DNA of 64,000 nt from Deltaproteobacteria bacterium (GTDB taxonomy: Bacteria > JADJOY01). Shown piece after piece: positions 45,110 through 55,029 of the stretch. The notes under the pieces were generated by a model. It was given only the letters and a program-made list of their open reading frames with translations, had not been told where the DNA came from and searched no databases. Location: contig JADJOY010000011.1 in the NCBI GenBank assembly GCA_016713535.1, positions 1 through 64,000 on the forward strand, given 5' to 3'. Each line of letters opens with the position of its first letter. Positions within the stretch are counted from its first letter, which is position 1. A program made the position numbers and the translations under genes.

Positions 45110-46003
45110 TCAGCCCGCCGGCAACGCGTCCACGAAGCGCAGGTAGTGCTCGAGCACCGCCTCGGGCGCCTCCATCTGCGGATAGTGGCCGATCCCGGGC
45201 AGCTCGACGACGGTGCCGTGACCGACCACCTCGCGGTAGCGCGCCACCATGTGCGCGCCCGAGATCGGATCGGCGGCGCCGTCGATCACCGCCAGCGGGC
45301 AGCGCGCGTTCACGAGTGCTCCGACCCAGCGCGCGCGGTGCTCGCGGCGCTCGCTCATGTAGCGGATCAGCAGGTGAAAGTTCCGGAGGCCGTCGTCGTG
45401 GGTCACGAGCCGCCAGAAGGTGTCGAGCTCGGCCGCGCTCGGCTGCGTCGCGGACCCGAAGATCCGTCGCATGCTGCGCTCCAGCGCGCGCTTGCTGGTG
45501 AGCCTCGTCACCAGCGGTCCGAGCGGGCCGAGGAGCAGCTTCTGGATCAAGAGCGGGTGGTGGGTCTCGGGGAAGAGCCCGCCGTTGAGCAAGCAGGCGC
45601 TCGCGATCCGCGGCGTGGCGCGCTCCGCGTCGCGGGCGAGGAGCTCTTGCGCCACGGTGTCGCCGTAGTCGTGGGCGAGGACGTGGAAGTGCTCGACCCC
45701 GAGGCGCGCGAGCAGCGCCTCGAGGAGGTCCGCCTGCTCGAAGATCGAGTAGTGATGGCCCTTGGACTTGGCGCTGAAGCCGAAGCCGAGCATGTCCGGC
45801 GCGACGACCCGGAAGCGCGCCGTGAGCCCCGCCCACAGCTTCCAGAAGTCCCAGCTCGAGGTGGGAAAGCCGTGGATCACGAGCAGCGCCGGTCGCGGCG
45901 ACGTGCTGCGTGCCGCCACTTCGGCGCGCGAATCCATCCAGAAAATCGGATGTCCGGCGATCGGCTCGGTCGTCCCCCGCGCGCGCCATGTGTCCAGATC
46001 CAT
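45110..46003 (-). CDS. Haloalkane-dehalogenase/MEST-like alpha/beta hydrolase
   Basis: Soluble alpha/beta hydrolase of 297 residues. The oxyanion-hole motif is LLVIHGFPTSSWDFWKLW. The nucleophile elbow FHVLAHDYGDTVAQELLARD has Asp as nucleophile (about residue 112), as in haloalkane dehalogenases and epoxide hydrolases and the vertebrate MEST protein, which shares H-D-Y-G-D. The His is in PGIGHYPQMEAPE near the end. The substrate is unknown. ATG 46003 is used; the gene diverges from the efflux operon. Confidence 0.87.
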   Translation of the reverse strand: MDLDTWRARGTTEPIAGHPIFWMDSRAEVAARSTSPRPALLVIHGFPTSSWDFWKLWAGLTARFRVVAPDMLGFGFSAKSKGHHYSIFEQADLLEALLARLGVEHFHVLAHDYGDTVAQELLARDAERATPRIASACLLNGGLFPETHHPLLIQKLLLGPLGPLVTRLTSKRALERSMRRIFGSATQPSAAELDTFWRLVTHDDGLRNFHLLIRYMSERREHRARWVGALVNARCPLAVIDGAADPISGAHMVARYREVVGHGTVVELPGIGHYPQMEAPEAVLEHYLRFVDALPAG

Positions 46004-46251
46004 CGCCGGTCTCCCTCCGCTCGGCGGCGAGCCTACTCGCCCGGCTCGCGCCGCGCACGCGCTCGTCTCGCGAGTCGTCGATCGACCTCCCCTGCGGGGG
46101 TGCCTCCGGCGGATCGCCGCATTACGTTTGTCGTTTCGAGGGTACGCGCGCCGGAGCTCGATCCGGCGGCCGTGCGTGCCCGAACGCGGTTCGTTCGGCA
46201 CGGGTGAGCGCGGCTAGCCGCGCGCCGACCCCGTCGTTATGTTCTTCGTTC

Positions 46252-47750
46252 ATGTCCCGAATCTCCATTTCACTCCGGCCCGTCGCTCTCGCCGCCGTTC
46301 TCGCGAGCGGCTGCATCAAGGTCGGGCCGGACTCGAGCCGCCGTCCCCGCCGGTCGCCGAGCGCTGGGTGACGCCCGCCACAGACGTCTCGGAGCGCGCG
46401 GGCGCCGACCCGGCCGAGTGGTGGCAGGGCTTCGGCGATCCCACTCTCCATCGCCTCGTGGCGCTCGCCTACGAGCGCAACCCGTCGCTGCGCGCCGCCG
46501 GTTTCCGGGTGCTGGAGGCCCGAGCGCGGCGCGGCATCGCGATCGGCAGCCTCTTCCCGCAGAGCCAGGAAGCCACCGCTGGCTATCAGGAGATGCGGAT
46601 CAGCGAGCAGCGTGCGAACTCGTTCCCCGGCATCGACCTCACCACCGACGACTGGAGGGTGGGCTTCGACGCGGCCTGGGAGCTCGATCTGTGGGGCCGC
46701 TTCCGCCGCGCCCTCGAGGCCGCCGACGCCTCGGTGCTGCAAGCCGAGGCCTCGCGCCAGGACGTGCTGGTGTCGCTCGCCGCCGAGGTCGCGGCCAACT
46801 ACGTCCAGCTCCGCACCCTCGAGCAGCGCCTCGTGGTGGCGCGTGAGAACGTCGAGGTGCAGTCGCGCGGCTACCAGATCGCGGACGCGCGCTACCGCGG
46901 TGGCGCGGTGACCGCGCTCGACGCCAGCCAGGCGGCCGCGCTGCTGGCCGAGACCAGGGCCCTCATCCCCGAGCTCGAGGCCGGGAAGCGCGAGACGCGG
47001 ACCAACCTCTCGATCCTGCTCGGGATGCCGCCGTCGGACCTCGCGAGCGAGATCCCCTCGCCCGGCGCGATCCCGCCGCCTCCCGCCGCCATCGCCGTGA
47101 GCCTGCCGGCCGATCTGCTCCGGCAGCGCCCCGACGTGCGCGCCGCGGAACGGGCGCTCGCGGCGCAGTCGGCGACGATCGGCATCGCCACCTCCGAGCT
47201 CTTCCCGCACTTCTCGCTGGTCGGTCACATCGGCCTCGAGGCCGAGCACATCGACGATCTCGCCGACGGCGGCGCCCTCGAGCACTTCGGCGGACCGAGC
47301 GTGCGCTGGGCGATCCTCAACTACGGCCGCATCTGGAACAACGTCCGGGTCGAAGAGGCCCGCTACCAGCAGGCGCTCGCGGCGTACGAGGGCACGGTGC
47401 TGGGCGCGCAGGCGGAGGTCGAGGTCGCGCTGGCGCGCCTCGAGGGAGCCCGCGGGCGAGTGGCCGAGCTCGATCGGGCGACCGCGGCGGCGTCGCGCGC
47501 CGTCGAGCTCGCGAGTCTCCAGTATCGCGAGGGAGCCGTCGACTACACGCGGGTGCTCGACTCGCAGCAGTCGCTGGTGGTGGTGCAGGATCGGCTGGCG
47601 GTCGCGCGTGGCGACGTCGCGCTCGGCGTGACGGCGCTCTACAAGGCGCTCGGCGGCGCGTTGCCCACCGCGCCCGATGAGCAGAGCGCGTCGCGCGACT
47701 CCGCGGGTACCACCGCTCGAGCAGAATCGGGAACAGGGAGCGAGAAGTGA
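46252..47750 (+). CDS. TolC/NodT-family outer-membrane efflux lipoprotein (one frameshift)
   Basis: Outer-membrane channel of about 499 residues. From ATG 46252 the lipoprotein signal AVLASGCIKVGPD is read in one frame. A missing G near 46336 then switches to the frame with PSPPVAERWVTPATDV and the two long OEP repeats, including the typical SLPADLLRQRPDVRAAERAL and SLQYREGAVDYTRVLDSQQS. Its partners are the adaptor and pump that follow, coupled through GTGA overlap. The channel lets the pump export drugs or lipids directly to the outside. Confidence 0.88.
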
Positions 47751-48994
47751 ACGCGAGAGCCGAGATGCGAAGGAACCTGTGCGGCGGACTCGTGGCCGCC
47801 GCCACGTGTGTCGCGCTGGCGAGCTGCAAGGGAACCGGCGGCCCGCCGACCCAGCAGCAGATGCCGCCGCTGCCCGTCACGGTGGCCACGCCGATCGAGC
47901 GGCCGGTGCGGGAGTGGTACGAGACCACCGGCCGGGTCGAGGCGGTGGAGAAGGTCGACATCCGGCCCCGGGTCGCCGGCCATCTCGTGGCGGTGAACGT
48001 CGCGGACGGTGCCCAGGTGAAGGCCGGTGACGTGTTGTTCGAGATCGACCCGCGTCCCTACCAGGCCGCGGTGCACAGCGCCGAGGCCGACATCGCACGC
48101 CTCGAGGCGCTGCTGCGCAAGTCGCAGGCGGACGTCGAGCGCAACCGCCGCCTCCGCCCCGAGGGGGCCTCCAGCGAGCGCGACCTCGAGACCGCGGTGT
48201 GGAACGTCGAGACCGCGCAGGCCGAGCTCAAGGCGGCGCACGCCCGTCTCGAGCAGGCCCAGCTCGACCTCGGCTTCACCAAGATCAAGGCACCGGTCGA
48301 AGGGCGCGTGAGCCGCCGCAACGTCACCGTCGGCAACCTGATCCAGATCAGCCCCGGCGATTCGAGCATCCTCACCACCCTGGTCAGCATCGACCCCATG
48401 TACGTGAGCTTCCACGTCGACGAGCCGGTGCTGCTGCGCTACCAGCAGTTCTACTGGCACACCAGCCCGGACGTGCGGCCGTCGGAGATCCGCAAGCTCG
48501 CGATCCCGGTGGAGATCGGCCTCGCCAACGAGACCGGCTACTCGCGCACCGGGGTCGTCGACTTCCTCGACAACCGCGTCGACGCCTCCACCGGAACCCT
48601 CCCCGCGCGCGCGGTGTTCGACAACGCCGACCAGCTCCTGACGCCGGGGCTCTTCGTGCGGGTGCGCGTGCCGTTCGGTGAGCCCGAGCCTTCCCTGCTG
48701 GTTCCCGAGGTGGCGATCGGCAGCGACCAGGCCACCAAGTTCGTGATGGTGGTGAACGCCCAGAACGTGGTCGAGATGCACCCCGTCGAGCTCGGCCCGG
48801 TCACCGACGACAAGCTGCGCGTGATCAAGAAGGGCATCGCCCCCGGCGACAAGGTGATCGTCAACGGCCTGATGCGCGCGCGCCCCGGCGCGCCGGTGGT
48901 GCCGCACGCCGAAGGCGAGGCGCCCGCGACGCCGGGGGCACCCGGTGGCCCCGCGGGTGCCGCGCCTCGAGCCGCGCCCGAGAAGAAGGGCTGA
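47747..48994 (+). CDS. RND efflux periplasmic adaptor (membrane fusion protein)
   Basis: Lipoprotein adaptor of about 415 residues with lipobox CVALASC. The lipoyl half-motifs are VDIRPRVAGHLVAVNVADGA and QLDLGFTKIKAPVEGRVS, separated by a helical hairpin (ADIARLEALLRKSQADVERN). The beta-barrel and membrane-proximal domains follow (RVRVPFGEPEPSLLVPEVAI, KGIAPGDKVIVNGLMRARPG). It links the pump to the TolC-like channel. Start GTG 47747 overlaps the upstream stop; ATG 47765 is an alternative. Confidence 0.92.
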   Translation: MNARAEMRRNLCGGLVAAATCVALASCKGTGGPPTQQQMPPLPVTVATPIERPVREWYETTGRVEAVEKVDIRPRVAGHLVAVNVADGAQVKAGDVLFEIDPRPYQAAVHSAEADIARLEALLRKSQADVERNRRLRPEGASSERDLETAVWNVETAQAELKAAHARLEQAQLDLGFTKIKAPVEGRVSRRNVTVGNLIQISPGDSSILTTLVSIDPMYVSFHVDEPVLLRYQQFYWHTSPDVRPSEIRKLAIPVEIGLANETGYSRTGVVDFLDNRVDASTGTLPARAVFDNADQLLTPGLFVRVRVPFGEPEPSLLVPEVAIGSDQATKFVMVVNAQNVVEMHPVELGPVTDDKLRVIKKGIAPGDKVIVNGLMRARPGAPVVPHAEGEAPATPGAPGGPAGAAPRAAPEKKG

Positions 48995-49046
48995 CCCGAG
49001 CCCATCACCGCTCGCCCCTTTCCCCGAACCTCCGAGGGCTCAGCCC

Positions 49047-52000
49047 GTGTTCGCGCGCTTCTTCATCGACCGACCGATCCTCTCGACCGTGCTCTCGGTC
49101 GTGATCGTGATCGTGGGCCTCGTCGCGCTCCAGGGCCTGCCGATCGCCCAGTACCCGAACGTCGTCCCCCCCACGATCCAGGTGTTCGGGGCGTACCCGG
49201 GTGCCAGCGCCCAGGTGGTGGCCGACACCGTCGCGTTGCCGATCGCCCAGGAGGTGAACGGCGTCGAGGACATGCTCTACATGCAGTCGAGCTCGTCGAA
49301 CGACGGCTCGATGGGCCTGAGCGTGGTGTTCAAGCTCGGCACCCCCCTCGACAAGGCGCAGGTGCTGACCCAGAACCGCGTCGCCGCGGCCGAGGCCAAG
49401 CTGCCCGAGGACGTACGCCGTCTGGGCATCACCACCAAGAAGCGCTCGCCCAGCATGCTGATGGTGGTCAACCTGCTCTCGCCCGACGGCAGCCGCGACG
49501 ACCTCTATCTCGGCAACTACGCGGCGATCCAGATCCGCGAGGAGCTCGCGCGCATCGAGGGCGTGGGTGACGTGCTGGTGTTCGGCGCGCGCGACTACAG
49601 CATGCGGGTGTGGCTCGATCCCGAGAAGCTCGCGTCGCGCAGCCTCGCCGCCGAGGACGTGGTGCGCGCGCTGCGCGAGCAGAACATCCAGGTCGCCGCG
49701 GGGCGCATCGGCCAGCCGCCGGTGCCGGCGGGCACCGCGTTCGAGTTCCCGATCAACGCGCTCGGCCGCCTCGTCGACGCCGACCAGTTCGCGGACGTGA
49801 TCCTGAAGACGGGGCCGACCGGCGAGAGCGTGAAGATGCGCGACGTGGCGCGCATCGAGCTGGGCGCGCGCAACTCGGACATGTCCGGCCTGATCGACGG
49901 CAAGACGTCGGTGGCGATGGGGATCTTCCAGCTCCCCGGCTCGAACGCCCTCGCCACCGCCGATCGCATCCGCGACACCATGGAGAAGCTCAAGACGCGC
50001 TTCCCGAGCGGCATCGACTACCGCGTCGGCTACGACACCACGGTGTTCGTGCGCGAGTCGGTGCGCGAGGTGTGGAAGACCCTCGCCGAGGCGTTCCTGC
50101 TGGTCTTCATCGTGGTCCTGGTGTTCCTCCAGGACTGGCGGCCGACGTTGCTGCCGATGATCGACGTGCCGGTGTCGCTGATCGGCACCTTCGCGGTCAT
50201 GGCGGCGCTCGGGTTCTCGCTCAACAACCTGTCGCTCTTCGGGCTGGTGCTGGCGATCGGCATCGTCGTCGACGACGCGATCGTGGTGGTCGAGAACATC
50301 GAGCGCTGGATGCGCAAGGGCTACCCGCCGCGCGAGGCCACCCAGCGCGCGATGCAGGAGATCACCGGGCCCGTGCTCGCGATCACGCTGGTGCTGGCGT
50401 CGGTGTTCATCCCGACCGCGTTCCTGTCCGGGATCAGCGGTCAGTTCTACCGGCAGTTCGCCCTCACCATCGCCTCGGCGACCGTGATCTCGGCGATCAA
50501 CGCCCTCACCATGGCGCCGTCGCGCGCGGTGCAGATCATCCGCGTCGCCCCCGAGGGCCAGGAGCAGCACCACGAGGCACTGCCGCGCTCGGGCTACGTG
50601 CTCCTGCTCGCTGCGCTCGCCACCCTCCTGCTCGCGCCGCTCGCCGAGCGCTGGTTCGGCGGCGGCGCGGAAGCCGAGCACGCGGCGTCGGCCGGCGGCC
50701 ACGCCGTGTGGTGGGCGCGTGGAGTGGCGGTGGCGGTGGGTGCCGTCGCCGGGTGGCTGGTGGCGCCGGTCGCCAACCGCGCGATGTCGCGCTTCTTCGG
50801 GCTCTTCAACCGCGTGTTCGCGCGCATCACCGCGTTCTACGGTCGCGTCCTGACCCGGGTGCTCCGGTTCGCCGCCCTCGGCATGGTCGTCTACGCGTTG
50901 CTCCTCGGCGCGGGCTACCTGGTGTTTCGCATGGTGCCGAGCGGCTTCATTCCGGAGCAGGACAAGGGCTACGCGATCGCCGTGGTCCAGCTCCCGACGG
51001 CGCGAGCCTCGAGCGCACCGACGCGGTGGTGCACCGCGCGACCGACATCGCCAAGGGGACGCCGGGTGTCTCGCACGTGGTGGCGTTCCCGGGCTTCTCG
51101 ATCCTGTCGGGGTCCACGCTCTCCAACTCGGCGGTGATGTTCATCGTGCTCCGGCCCTTCGACGAGCGGGTGCACGCCGGTCTCGGCGTGAACAAGGTCA
51201 TCGGCGACCTGCGGATGCGCTTCCTGGCCATCGAGGACGGCTTCGTGCTCGCGTTCGGCGCGCCGGTCGTCGACGGCCTCGGTACGCTCGGCGGCTTCAA
51301 GATGGAGATCCAGGACCGCGGCGACTCCGGCCCCGCCGCGCTCCAGGAGGCGGTCCAGGCGCTCATCGCCCGCGCCAGCGCCGAGCCGGGGCTGGTGGGG
51401 CTCTTCAGCGGCTTTCGCGCCGGCCAGCCGCAGCTCTTCGCCGAGGTCGACCGCGACAAGGCGAAGGCGCTCGGCGTGCCGCTCGGCAACGTGTTCGACA
51501 CGCTGCAGATCCAGCTCGGCTCGCTCTACGCCAACGACTTCACGCGCTTCGGCCGCAACTGGCAGGTGCTGGTGCAGGCGGACGCGCCGTTCCGCGTGAG
51601 GCCCGAGGACATCAAGCGCCTGCAGGTCCGTAACGCCTCGGGCGGGATGGTGCCGCTCGGCACGCTGGTGACGGTCCACGACTCGACCGGTCCTGCGGCC
51701 GTCAGTCACTACAACCTGTTCCCCGCCGCCGATCTCACCGGCTCGACGCTGCCCGGCGTGAGCACGCAGCAGGCGATCGAGAAGATGGAGCGACTCGCGC
51801 GCGAGGTGCTCCCACCCGACAAGACGTTCGAGTGGACCGAGCTCTCGCTGCAGGAGATCCTCGAGAAGAACACCGCGCCCTACGCGTTCGCGCTCGGCAC
51901 GTTGTTCGTCTTCCTGGTGCTGGCGGCGCTCTACGAGAGCTGGTCGCTGCCGCTCTCGATCGTGATGATCGTGCCGATGTGCCTGGTGAGCGCGATCGGG

Positions 52001-52405
52001 AGCCTCTACGTGATGGGGATGCAGAACGACATCTTCTCGCAGATCGGCTTCGTGGTGCTGATCGGCCTGGCGGCGAAGAACGCGATCTTGATCGTCGAGT
52101 TCGCGAAGGCGCGGGAGGACGAAGGGGCGAGCCGCGTCGAGGCGGCCGTCGAGGCCGCCAAGGTGCGGCTGCGGCCGATCCTCATGACCTCGTTCGCGTT
52201 CGCCCTCGGAGTGCTCCCCCTCATCACCTCGAAGGGCGCGGGCGCCGAGATGCGCCGCTCGCTCGGTGTCGCCGTGTTCGGCGGGATGGTGGGTGTCACG
52301 TTCTTCGGGCTGATCTTCACGCCGATCTTCTACGTGGTGATCCGTGGCCTCGCGAGGCGCTTCGGCCACGCGCCGAAGGCCGCCGCGCCAGCCGCCTCGA
52401 CCTGA
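49047..52405 (+). CDS. RND multidrug efflux permease, MexF-like (one frameshift)
   Basis: HAE1-family proton-driven efflux pump of about 1119 residues. It begins FARFFIDRPILSTVLSVVI. The TM4 proton-relay motif is LFGLVLAIGIVVDDAIVVVE (adjacent Asp pair), and the second half shows FVVLIGLAAKNAILIVEFAK. PDGASLERTDAVVHRATDIA resembles MexF. One C is missing at about 50993-50995, so the second half is read in another frame. Between about residues 505 and 585 there is an extra stretch with two hydrophobic segments (YVLLLAALATLLLAPLAE and AVAVGAVAGWLVAPVA) not usual in MexF. Third gene of the operon after channel and adaptor. Confidence 0.92.
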
Positions 52406-52587
52406 TCCGCGGCACGACGCGAGCGGGAGGGCTGACGCCCTCCCCTACACGCCCGCGTGAACGCTGGCTGGAGGGCCGCGTCCGGCGGGCCGGGGAGCAC
52501 GAGCGGCCGGAGGGGCACGCGTCGCGTGCCCGGCGATACGAAGGTGCTCCGCACCGCCGAGCCCGTCGATCCCTGTACGAACGGCGC
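52406..52587. repeat. Composite hairpin repeat between convergent genes
   Basis: The gap holds a GGAGGGC-GCCCTCC hairpin (about 52427), a GGCCGC..GCGGGCC hairpin (about 52473) and a family A hairpin (52509-52540), the same three parts in the same order as one unit of the array at 41.8-42.4 kb, but more diverged. No gene is seen. Confidence 0.8.
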
Positions 52588-53424
52588 CTACGCCCGCTTG
52601 GCGCCGCGCCGGTACTTCTTCTTGGCGGCGCGGCCGCGCGCCTCGAGCAATGGCTGCGTCGCGCGCCGCAGCGCCGGGAAGAGGTACCCGAGGGTGGCGA
52701 GCTTGGCGCCCAACCTGGGGCGGGTGCGCTCGATCACGCCGTCGTGGGCGCAGTCGAGGACCAGCGCCGCGATCTCGTCAGGGGTGCTCATCGGCTGCGA
52801 GAACACCAGGTCCGGCACCTCATCGGGGTCGTCGAGGATGAAGCCGGTGGCGATCGGGCCGGGTGACACCACCGAGACCTTCACGTTCGAGGAGCGCACC
52901 TCCTCGGCGAACGCGTAGGTGAACGCGCGCAGCCCGAACTTGGTCGCCGAGTAGACCGCCTCGTGGACCAGCGGCACGCGGCCGGCGAGCGAGGCCACGT
53001 TGACGATCGCGCCGCCGTGCCGGGATCGTTCGAGGTGTGGCAGGGCGAGGCGCGTGAGCACGATCGGCGCGATCAGGTTGACCTGGACGACCTGCGCGAG
53101 CTGCTCCGGTTCGTAGCGCGCGATCTCGCCGCGGCGGTTGGCGCCGGCGTTGTTGACCAGCACGTCGAGGGCACCGAAGAGCGCCACGGCGCGCTCGACG
53201 AGGCGGCGGGCACCTTGGATGTCCGCGACGTCGCACGGCACCGCCTCGGCGGTGCCGCCGGCCGCGCGGATCTCGGCCACCACGCGTTCGAGCTCGGCGG
53301 CGCCGCGCGCCGCGAGCACGACCTTCGCGCCTTCTGCGGCGAAGGCCTTCGCCGCCGCCTCACCGACCCCGGCCGACGCGCCGGTGATCAGCACCACCCG
53401 CTCCGCGAACCGTCTCGTGCTCAT
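52588..53424 (-). CDS. Short-chain dehydrogenase/reductase
   Basis: Classical SDR of 278 residues. The NAD(P)-binding motif is VLITGASAGVGEAAAKAF (T-G-x3-G-x-G), followed by the structural DVLVNNAGANRRG. Catalytic Ser is in VNVASLAGRVP and Tyr/Lys in EAVYSATKFGLRAF. Arg after KVVLAAR suggests NADPH preference. The C-terminal tail is basic (RAAKKKYRRGAKRA), as in membrane-associated SDRs. Substrate unknown. No operon partner on the same strand. Confidence 0.9.
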   Translation of the reverse strand: MSTRRFAERVVLITGASAGVGEAAAKAFAAEGAKVVLAARGAAELERVVAEIRAAGGTAEAVPCDVADIQGARRLVERAVALFGALDVLVNNAGANRRGEIARYEPEQLAQVVQVNLIAPIVLTRLALPHLERSRHGGAIVNVASLAGRVPLVHEAVYSATKFGLRAFTYAFAEEVRSSNVKVSVVSPGPIATGFILDDPDEVPDLVFSQPMSTPDEIAALVLDCAHDGVIERTRPRLGAKLATLGYLFPALRRATQPLLEARGRAAKKKYRRGAKRA

Positions 53425-53735
53425 GCGCGGAACCTTAGCCTGGATCGGTCATGAAGCGCTCTACTGCGGCCGCCGATCGTCGGCACCTTCGGTCGTACTC
53501 GGATTTCCGGTCCTCGCCGCACCGGGAAGTCGGCCTGCGGCCGACAATCCTGCGTTCACCCGGATCTGCTCGACGCTTGGCGGCCTCGCTACGAACTTTC
53601 ATGAATCACCCGGGCCAGGGGCGCTCGCCGGGCCGGTCGACGCAGCCGCGTGCCTGGCGGCACCAACGAGAGGGCTCCCCGGACCGCTCGCCAGGGCGGC
53701 GAGCGGGTGGGGCCGAGTCCGTAGCGGACGCGGCG
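53425..53735. other. Intergenic region with nothing recognised
   Basis: The 311 bp between the SDR start and the end of the metallopeptidase remnant contain no repeat family, RNA or supportable ORF. The SDR promoter should be here. Confidence 0.4.
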
Positions 53736-54260
53736 TCAGCCGCGCGCGCGTTCACGGGTGCGGATGCCGATCATCACCGCGGCGGCGGACACCGGGTAGA
53801 ACCCGAAGTCGGCGGGCATCCCGGTGCTCCGCTCGGGCGCCACGCCGCCGCCCGCCTCGGCGAGCTGCTGCTGGCAGCCGCCGGGAGTCGCGGCGTTGCT
53901 GTCGTCGTCGATGCCGTCACCAGGGATCTCGGTGGCGCCCGGGTTCACGCTGGCGTTCGAGTCGTCGCAGTCGGTGGCCGAGCCGCCCGAGCACGAGGCA
54001 CTGCCTGGGCTGCCGTAGCCGTCACCGTCCCGTGCAGCCGCCGCCACCGCCGCACGAGGCCGGCGCCGCGAAGCCGTTGGTGACGCTCACGTTCAGCCCC
54101 GTGGGGCCCGGATCGGCGTCGCTGCCGAGCCCGCGCTTCGCGAAGGCGCTCCACAGCAAGCGCGCGCAGTGGGGCGAGCCGTCCGCGCCGCGCCCCGCCG
54201 GGCCGAGCGCACCAGCCCTGGCCCGCTCGTTCGCGCGCTGGCCCGGGCCGCACGCTGGTA
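53736..54260 (-). pseudogene. 3' remnant of an M36-like metallopeptidase with MopE motif and C-terminal anchor
   Basis: Only the end of a gene is present. The segment CARLLWSAFAKRGLGSDADP with VTNGFAAPASC resembles the C-terminus of fungalysin-type M36 peptidases. It is followed by a MopE-like metal-binding motif (SATDCDDSNASVNPGATEIP) and by ATPGGCQQQLAE, a short hydrophobic stretch and RTRERARG, the same C-terminal signal as in the protein at 36879-38609. The frame breaks near 54030 between CGGGGGCTG and RDGDGYGSPG. The catalytic HExxH part and signal peptide are missing; the divergent glycosyltransferase gene begins at 54304. The family call rests on about 50 residues. Confidence 0.55.
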
Positions 54261-54303
54261 GACTCGCGCTTCCCCTGATGCGAGGTCGGCTCTCCGGTAC
54301 CAC

Positions 54304-55029
54304 GTGTATCGCTCCCTCAAGATCGCGGCCATCGCGCCGGTCCTCGACGAGCGTCATCGAATCGCCGAGGTCGTGCGGCGGACGCCCCGCGAGGTCGTCG
54401 ACTGGCTGGTGGTCGTCGACGATGGCTCGAGTGACGGCTCGGGCGCCGTGGCCGGGGGGCTCGGCGCCATCGTGGTCCGCCACCCCCGGCGCGCCGGCGT
54501 GGGCGCCGCGATCCGCGACGGCTTCCGGGAGGCGCTCGCGCGCGGCGCCGACGTGGTGGTGGTGATGGCCGGGAACGACAAGGACGCGCCCGAGGAGATC
54601 CCCGCGCTCCTCGATCCGATCGCCGCGGGGCGCGCGGATTTCGTGCAGGGCTCGCGCTATCTCGGCGGAGGGCAGGCGCTCGGCGACATGCCGCTCCACC
54701 GCCGCATCGCCACTCGAGCGCACCCGTGGCTCTTCTCGCGGGTGGCGCGTCGCGCGGTCACCGAGTCGACCAACGGCTTCCGCGCGATCCACCGTCGCGT
54801 CCTCGAGGACGCCCGCCTCGATCTCGCGCCACGCTGGCTCGACGGCTACGACCTCGAGCCTTACCTCTACCTGCGCGCGATCCAGCTCGGGTACCGCACC
54901 ACCGAGGTCGCGGTGACCAAGGTCTACGCACCCCGCGCCGAGGGCCGGCAGACCAAGATGCGGCCCGTCCTCGACTGGTGGGCGATGGTGCGTCCGCTGG
55001 TGTTCGTGGGGCTGGGGATCCGGCGATGA
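54304..55029 (+). CDS. Family 2 glycosyltransferase (dolichyl/undecaprenyl-phosphate sugar type)
   Basis: GT-A glycosyltransferase of 241 residues. It begins IAAIAPVLDERHRIAEVV, with the nucleotide-sugar motifs VVVDDGSSDGSG (D-D-G) and VVVMAGNDKDAPEEIP in place of the usual D-x-D. FVQGSRYLGG and the ESTNGFRAIHRRVL block match polyprenyl-phosphate glycosyltransferases (DPM1-like). There is no C-terminal membrane domain. GTG 54304 is the start. The stop overlaps the aminotransferase ATG, so it opens a four-gene coupled operon. Confidence 0.87.
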   Translation: MYRSLKIAAIAPVLDERHRIAEVVRRTPREVVDWLVVVDDGSSDGSGAVAGGLGAIVVRHPRRAGVGAAIRDGFREALARGADVVVVMAGNDKDAPEEIPALLDPIAAGRADFVQGSRYLGGGQALGDMPLHRRIATRAHPWLFSRVARRAVTESTNGFRAIHRRVLEDARLDLAPRWLDGYDLEPYLYLRAIQLGYRTTEVAVTKVYAPRAEGRQTKMRPVLDWWAMVRPLVFVGLGIRR

